A DNA stretch of 17,689 nt from Gemmatimonadota bacterium (GTDB lineage: Bacteria; Gemmatimonadota; Gemmatimonadetes; Palauibacterales; Palauibacteraceae). Location: the NCBI GenBank assembly GCA_013042495.1, contig JABDQB010000445.1:1-17689 (forward strand), read 5' to 3'. Within the stretch, counting starts at the first letter, position 1; every line of letters starts with the position of its first letter. Shown one piece after another: positions 14,744 to 17,689 of this stretch. The notes under the pieces are model-generated. The model was not told the DNA's origin, ran no database searches, and worked only from the letters and a program-made list of their open reading frames with translations. Both the position numbers and the translations under genes were made by a program.

Positions 14744-15685
14744 TCAGTCCGAGCCGCGATAGCGACGGCTCATGTCATCCAGATACGCCTTCTCCTCGGC
14801 GGTCAGCGCCTCGATCCCGGAGTCCCGGATCTTGTCCAGGATCCGATCGACTTTGTCGAGCGCGTCTCCGTCCACCGGGCGGTTCTTGTGCCGCTTCTCC
14901 GTCGTTCTTCCACCTGCGGTTGCCGAGCTTCCCGTTTCCACCCCGAGTTTCGGCCGGCGAGGTTTCATCCGGCGCAGCCTGGCTTCGATTCGATCTCCGT
15001 AGCGCAGGTAGACCCAGGCAGTGGCGGCTCCGCCCAGGTGCGCCCACGTCGCCACACCCCCACCCGGGTCGCCGCCAAGCGCCGAGCGGGTGGCCCACAG
15101 GTCGAGGATGATGATGACGCCGACGAGATACTTGACCTTGACCGGGATGATGAACCACAGAAGGACGCGCGCATCCGGCCACTTCATCGCGAAGGCGAGC
15201 ATCACGCCCATCAGGGCGCCCGATGCACCGATCACCGACACGGGGCCGATCCACTGGTACAGCAATACCGAAGTCAAAGCGGCGCCGACGCCGCACACCA
15301 GGTAGAACTTCAGGAACTCCCGCCCGCCCCAGGCCCGCTCGAGCGGCGGACCGAAGAAGAACAGGATGATCATGTTGAAGAAGATGTGCCCGAACTGGTT
15401 GGCGTGAACGAACATGTAGGTGACCGGCGACCACGGGTGCCGGAACAGATCGGGCGTGGAGAACCCGAGCACGTCCACGGCCCACTCGAACGGGAGCAGG
15501 CCGACCACGCTGATCGCGACGAACACGGCGAAGTTCGCCGCGAGGAGTCGCTTGACCCACGGGGTGAGCGTGTAGCCGAACAAACCGCCGCCGCCGGCCG
15601 GTCCTCCGTAGCCACGGGGCCCGTCGTTCCAGCCCCCGCGGCCGCCGGGCCGGCGCGCCCCGTATCTCCGGTCCGCGAAGCCCAT
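14744..15685 (-). CDS. Rhomboid family intramembrane serine protease with C-terminal extension
   Basis: Rhomboids cut membrane proteins within or near their transmembrane segments. This 313-residue protein starts with a Gly/Arg-rich cytoplasmic tail (1-40) and has about six helices (near 46-64, 88-112, 123-146, 150-169, 172-195 and 212-228). The catalytic pair is S155 in VIGASGALMG and H216 in TWAHLGGAA. N104 and H100 in FGHIFFNM fit the oxyanion region. After residue 230 a soluble tail ends in DRILDKIRDSGIEALTAEEK, resembling a short C-terminal motif seen on some rhomboid and other membrane proteins in Bacteroidota and relatives (DUF6576-like, from memory). ATG 15685 overlaps the ddl stop by one base (TGATG), so it is probably coupled to ddl. 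A longer start at 15835 would lie in ddl. Substrates are unknown. Confidence 0.9.
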   Translation of the reverse strand: MGFADRRYGARRPGGRGGWNDGPRGYGGPAGGGGLFGYTLTPWVKRLLAANFAVFVAISVVGLLPFEWAVDVLGFSTPDLFRHPWSPVTYMFVHANQFGHIFFNMIILFFFGPPLERAWGGREFLKFYLVCGVGAALTSVLLYQWIGPVSVIGASGALMGVMLAFAMKWPDARVLLWFIIPVKVKYLVGVIIILDLWATRSALGGDPGGGVATWAHLGGAATAWVYLRYGDRIEARLRRMKPRRPKLGVETGSSATAGGRTTEKRHKNRPVDGDALDKVDRILDKIRDSGIEALTAEEKAYLDDMSRRYRGSD

Positions 15686-16722
15686 CAGGTGCGCCCCGAA
15701 CCCTGGCCCGCCCGGTCCATCGCCGCGCGCGCGATCCGCTCGCACAATTCGGGGAATCCTATGCCCGCGGCTTTCGCCGCCTTGGGGACCAGGCTCGTGG
15801 ACGTAAGCCCCGGTAGGCTGTTCGCTTCCAGGCACCAGAATGAACCGTCTTCCGCCCGCCGGAAGTCGACCCGGCTGTAGGAGGTCTGGCGGAGCGCCAG
15901 GTAGGACCGCATCGCGAGATCCTGCAGCCGTTCCGTCTCGGCGGCTGAGAGGTCAGCGGGGGCCACGTACCGGGACATCCCTTCGGAGTACTTGCACTCG
16001 TAGTCGTAGATCTCGTGACTCGGGATGATCTCTACCGGGGGCAACGCCACTCCTTCGAGGACGGCGACCGTGAGTTCGCGGCCAGCGATGAACGCCTCGC
16101 ACAGGACGTCGTCATCGTAACGCGCCGCCAGTTCGATCGCCGGCTGCAGCTCGTCCTTCGACCGCACCACGGAGAGGCCGACCGTGGATCCTCCGGAGGC
16201 CGGCTTAACGACCAGGGGAAGGTCGAGCGCGGCCACGATCTCCGCCGCAGAGTCATGCGCAGCAGTCCACGCCGGCGTGGGCACGCCCATGTGCGCGAGC
16301 AGCTCTTTCGAGACCCGTTTGTCAAAAGCCACGGCGCTCCCGAGGCATCCGCTACCGGTGTACGCCACCCCCGCGAGGTCCAGCAGCCCCTGGACCGTGC
16401 CGTCCTCCCCGAACTCGCCGTGCAGGGCCAGGAATACGACATCCGCCTTCCGGACGGCTGGGAGGTCCGCCAGGGCCGCTCCGACGGCCGAAGCGCCAAG
16501 ACGGGCCAACTCTTCGATTCCGGGTGGATCCGCACCGACGGCCCCGCCCAACATCCTGGCTTCTTCTTCAGGCGGCACGGCTCCGTGGGCCGGATCCACC
16601 GCGACGACCTGGTGGCCGCGCTCGCGGAGGGCGCCCACGACGGCCCGCCCGGTCGCCAGCGATACGTTCCGCTCCTCGTTCGTCCCGCCCAGGACGACGG
16701 CCACATTCATGAGCTCACTCAT
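15685..16722 (-). CDS. ddl: D-alanine--D-alanine ligase
   Basis: Ddl joins two D-alanines with ATP to make the dipeptide that ends the peptidoglycan stem peptide. The 345-residue ATP-grasp protein shows VAVVLGGTNEERNVSL (7-22, with E16), ALHGEFGEDGTVQGLL (99-113), YTGSG (121-125), VVKPASGGSTVGLSVV (171-186, ATP loop), the omega-loop tyrosine in HEIYDYECKY, R284 and D286 in SRVDFR, and E299 and N301 in LEANSLPGLTSTS (Mg2+ and product site). ATG 16722 overlaps the upstream gene's stop by 8 bases and has GGGGCGAGAG before it. ATG 16710, 4 bases after that stop, is an alternative that removes only MSEL. The final Tyr and Asn signatures fit D-Ala-D-Ala rather than D-Ala-D-Lac ligases, but this was judged by eye. 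Confidence 0.95.
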   Translation of the reverse strand: MSELMNVAVVLGGTNEERNVSLATGRAVVGALRERGHQVVAVDPAHGAVPPEEEARMLGGAVGADPPGIEELARLGASAVGAALADLPAVRKADVVFLALHGEFGEDGTVQGLLDLAGVAYTGSGCLGSAVAFDKRVSKELLAHMGVPTPAWTAAHDSAAEIVAALDLPLVVKPASGGSTVGLSVVRSKDELQPAIELAARYDDDVLCEAFIAGRELTVAVLEGVALPPVEIIPSHEIYDYECKYSEGMSRYVAPADLSAAETERLQDLAMRSYLALRQTSYSRVDFRRAEDGSFWCLEANSLPGLTSTSLVPKAAKAAGIGFPELCERIARAAMDRAGQGSGRT

Positions 16723-17689
16723 TCTCTCGCCCCGAGGTCGCGGTGGGCCGGTACACGAGGTCGCCCATCCCGTTGGCCTCGAGCCATTCGTCGTTGAACA
16801 CCTTGGACAGGTAGCGCTCGCCGGTATCGCACAGGATAGCCACGATGCAGGCATCCGGGTCGTCCACCTCGCGGGCCACTTCGGCCGCGATGTGAACGAT
16901 GAGACCGGTTGATCCGCCCACGAACATCCCCTCCTCGCGCGTGACGCGGCGTGCCATGTCGAAGGAAGTGCGATCGTCGACCGTCCGGAACTCGTCGATC
17001 CAGTCGAAGTGGAGCGTGCCGGGCAGCTGGTCGTTGCCGATGCCCTCGACCTTGTAGGCGGCCCCCTCGCCGATCTCGCCGGTCTCGGAATACCCGGCGA
17101 AGACCGAACCCGTGGGGTCGCCGGCGATCACCCGAACGGAGGGATTCCGTTCCTTGAGGAATCGGCCGGCGCCGCTGATCGTTCCGCCGGTGCCCGGGGA
17201 AGCGACGAAGTGGGTGATCCGGCCCTCCGTCTGGTCCCAGATCTCCGGGCCGGTGGTCAGGTAGTGGGCCTCCGGGTTGACCGGGTTGTAGAACTGGTCC
17301 GCGAGGAACGCGTTCGGTGTCTCCTCGGCGATTCGCCGAGCTACGGTGCCGTAGTACTCAGGGTGATCGGGCTCCACGGTCGGAGTGACGATCACTTCTG
17401 CGCCGAAAGCCCTCAGGAGCCGCACCTTCTCGTCACTCATCTTGTCGGGGATCGTGAAGACGCACCGATATCCCTTCACGGCCGCCGCAACGGCCAGTCC
17501 GATCCCGGTGTTCCCGGAGGTGCCCTCGACAATGGTGCCACCGGGTCGCAGCTGTCCTTCCTTCTCGGCCGCCTCGATCAATGCCACCCCGATCCGGTCC
17601 TTCACCGAGCCGCCCGGGTTGAACGATTCGGCCTTCACGTACACCGGGGTGCGCGCCCCGTCGGTGACGCGATTGAGACGGATCACCGG
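16715..17689 (-). CDS. PLP-dependent cysteine synthase / cystathionine beta-synthase family (5' end cut by window edge)
   Basis: This is a fold-type II PLP enzyme that forms cysteine or cystathionine from an activated serine. 324 codons are visible, beginning PVIRLNRV, the second half of the family's 'GNTP.vRLN' motif, so only about 10-20 N-terminal residues are missing. The PLP lysine is K30 in NPGGSVKDR, the substrate loop is GTSGNTG (56-62) and the phosphate loop GTGGT (166-170). PDKMSDEKVRLLRAFGAEV, DQFYNPVNPEAHY, KVEGIGNDQLP and SKVFNDEWL resemble the cystathionine beta-synthase core more than classical CysK, but the protein ends after the catalytic domain with no CBS-domain pair. A GTG at 17686 is an internal Val codon, not the start. 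Its stop overlaps the ddl start by 8 bases. The substrate cannot be decided from sequence. Confidence 0.9.
   Translation of the reverse strand, partial: PVIRLNRVTDGARTPVYVKAESFNPGGSVKDRIGVALIEAAEKEGQLRPGGTIVEGTSGNTGIGLAVAAAVKGYRCVFTIPDKMSDEKVRLLRAFGAEVIVTPTVEPDHPEYYGTVARRIAEETPNAFLADQFYNPVNPEAHYLTTGPEIWDQTEGRITHFVASPGTGGTISGAGRFLKERNPSVRVIAGDPTGSVFAGYSETGEIGEGAAYKVEGIGNDQLPGTLHFDWIDEFRTVDDRTSFDMARRVTREEGMFVGGSTGLIVHIAAEVAREVDDPDACIVAILCDTGERYLSKVFNDEWLEANGMGDLVYRPTATSGRENE

Noticed and set aside
11742..14762. A 1006-codon open frame on the plus strand opposite EF-G2 and yebC
   Set aside because: It runs antisense to two securely identified genes. Its translation is rich in Arg, His, Leu and Asp with no recognisable motif, typical of a GC-rich shadow frame.
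1..17689. Search for mobile elements, CRISPR arrays, defence systems, tRNA genes and secondary-metabolite genes
   Set aside because: All space is accounted for by core genes on one strand. No repeat arrays, transposase motifs or tRNA-like cloverleaf were seen by eye.

Overview
This 17.7 kb window of high-GC bacterial chromosome carries twenty protein genes, all on the minus strand and packed almost end to end. The longest gap is 119 bases, and many neighbours overlap by 1 to 11 bases. No tRNA, rRNA, CRISPR array, insertion sequence, integrase or phage gene was found. Base composition and codon use look uniform, so I see no sign of recent transfer. The order ruvCAB-queA-tgt-yajC-def-fmt-rsmB-PASTA, the frequent GTG starts and the high GC resemble Gemmatimonadota or a relative. 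That is an inference from gene order and style, not from a phylogenetic marker.

In transcription order (right to left), the first block is a PLP-dependent cysteine synthase or cystathionine beta-synthase relative that runs off the right edge, then D-alanine--D-alanine ligase (ddl), then a rhomboid membrane protease with a conserved-looking C-terminal tail. Their starts and stops overlap, so they look translationally coupled. A 119-base leader follows. It holds a plausible promoter, a 10-bp direct repeat, a terminator-like hairpin and a perfect Shine-Dalgarno sequence. It precedes a divergent EF-G paralogue (EF-G2/FusA2-like).

Downstream comes a long run of housekeeping genes: yebC, the Holliday-junction set ruvC-ruvA-ruvB, the queuosine genes queA and tgt, yajC, then peptide deformylase (def) and Met-tRNA formyltransferase (fmt). 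A thiazole module (tenI-thiS-thiG) sits inside this translation and RNA-modification cluster, between fmt and rsmB, where fmt and tenI share a GTGA stop/start. The run closes with rsmB (16S rRNA m5C methyltransferase), a membrane-anchored PASTA protein without a kinase domain, a YbbR/CdaR-like protein without cdaA, and the N-terminal part of tsaD at the left edge.

Functionally the window combines protein-synthesis start and maturation (fmt, def, EF-G2, YebC), tRNA and rRNA modification (tgt, queA, rsmB, tsaD), recombination (ruvABC), envelope functions (ddl, PASTA, YajC, YbbR, rhomboid) and the thiazole branch of thiamine synthesis. It is mostly ordinary core genome, and I did not find a clearly new biological system. 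The points most worth checking are the EF-G2 leader, the unusual GTPase motifs of EF-G2, the TenI (not ThiE) identity, the thiazole module inside the fmt-rsmB cluster, and an inverted repeat that reaches into the ruvC start codon.
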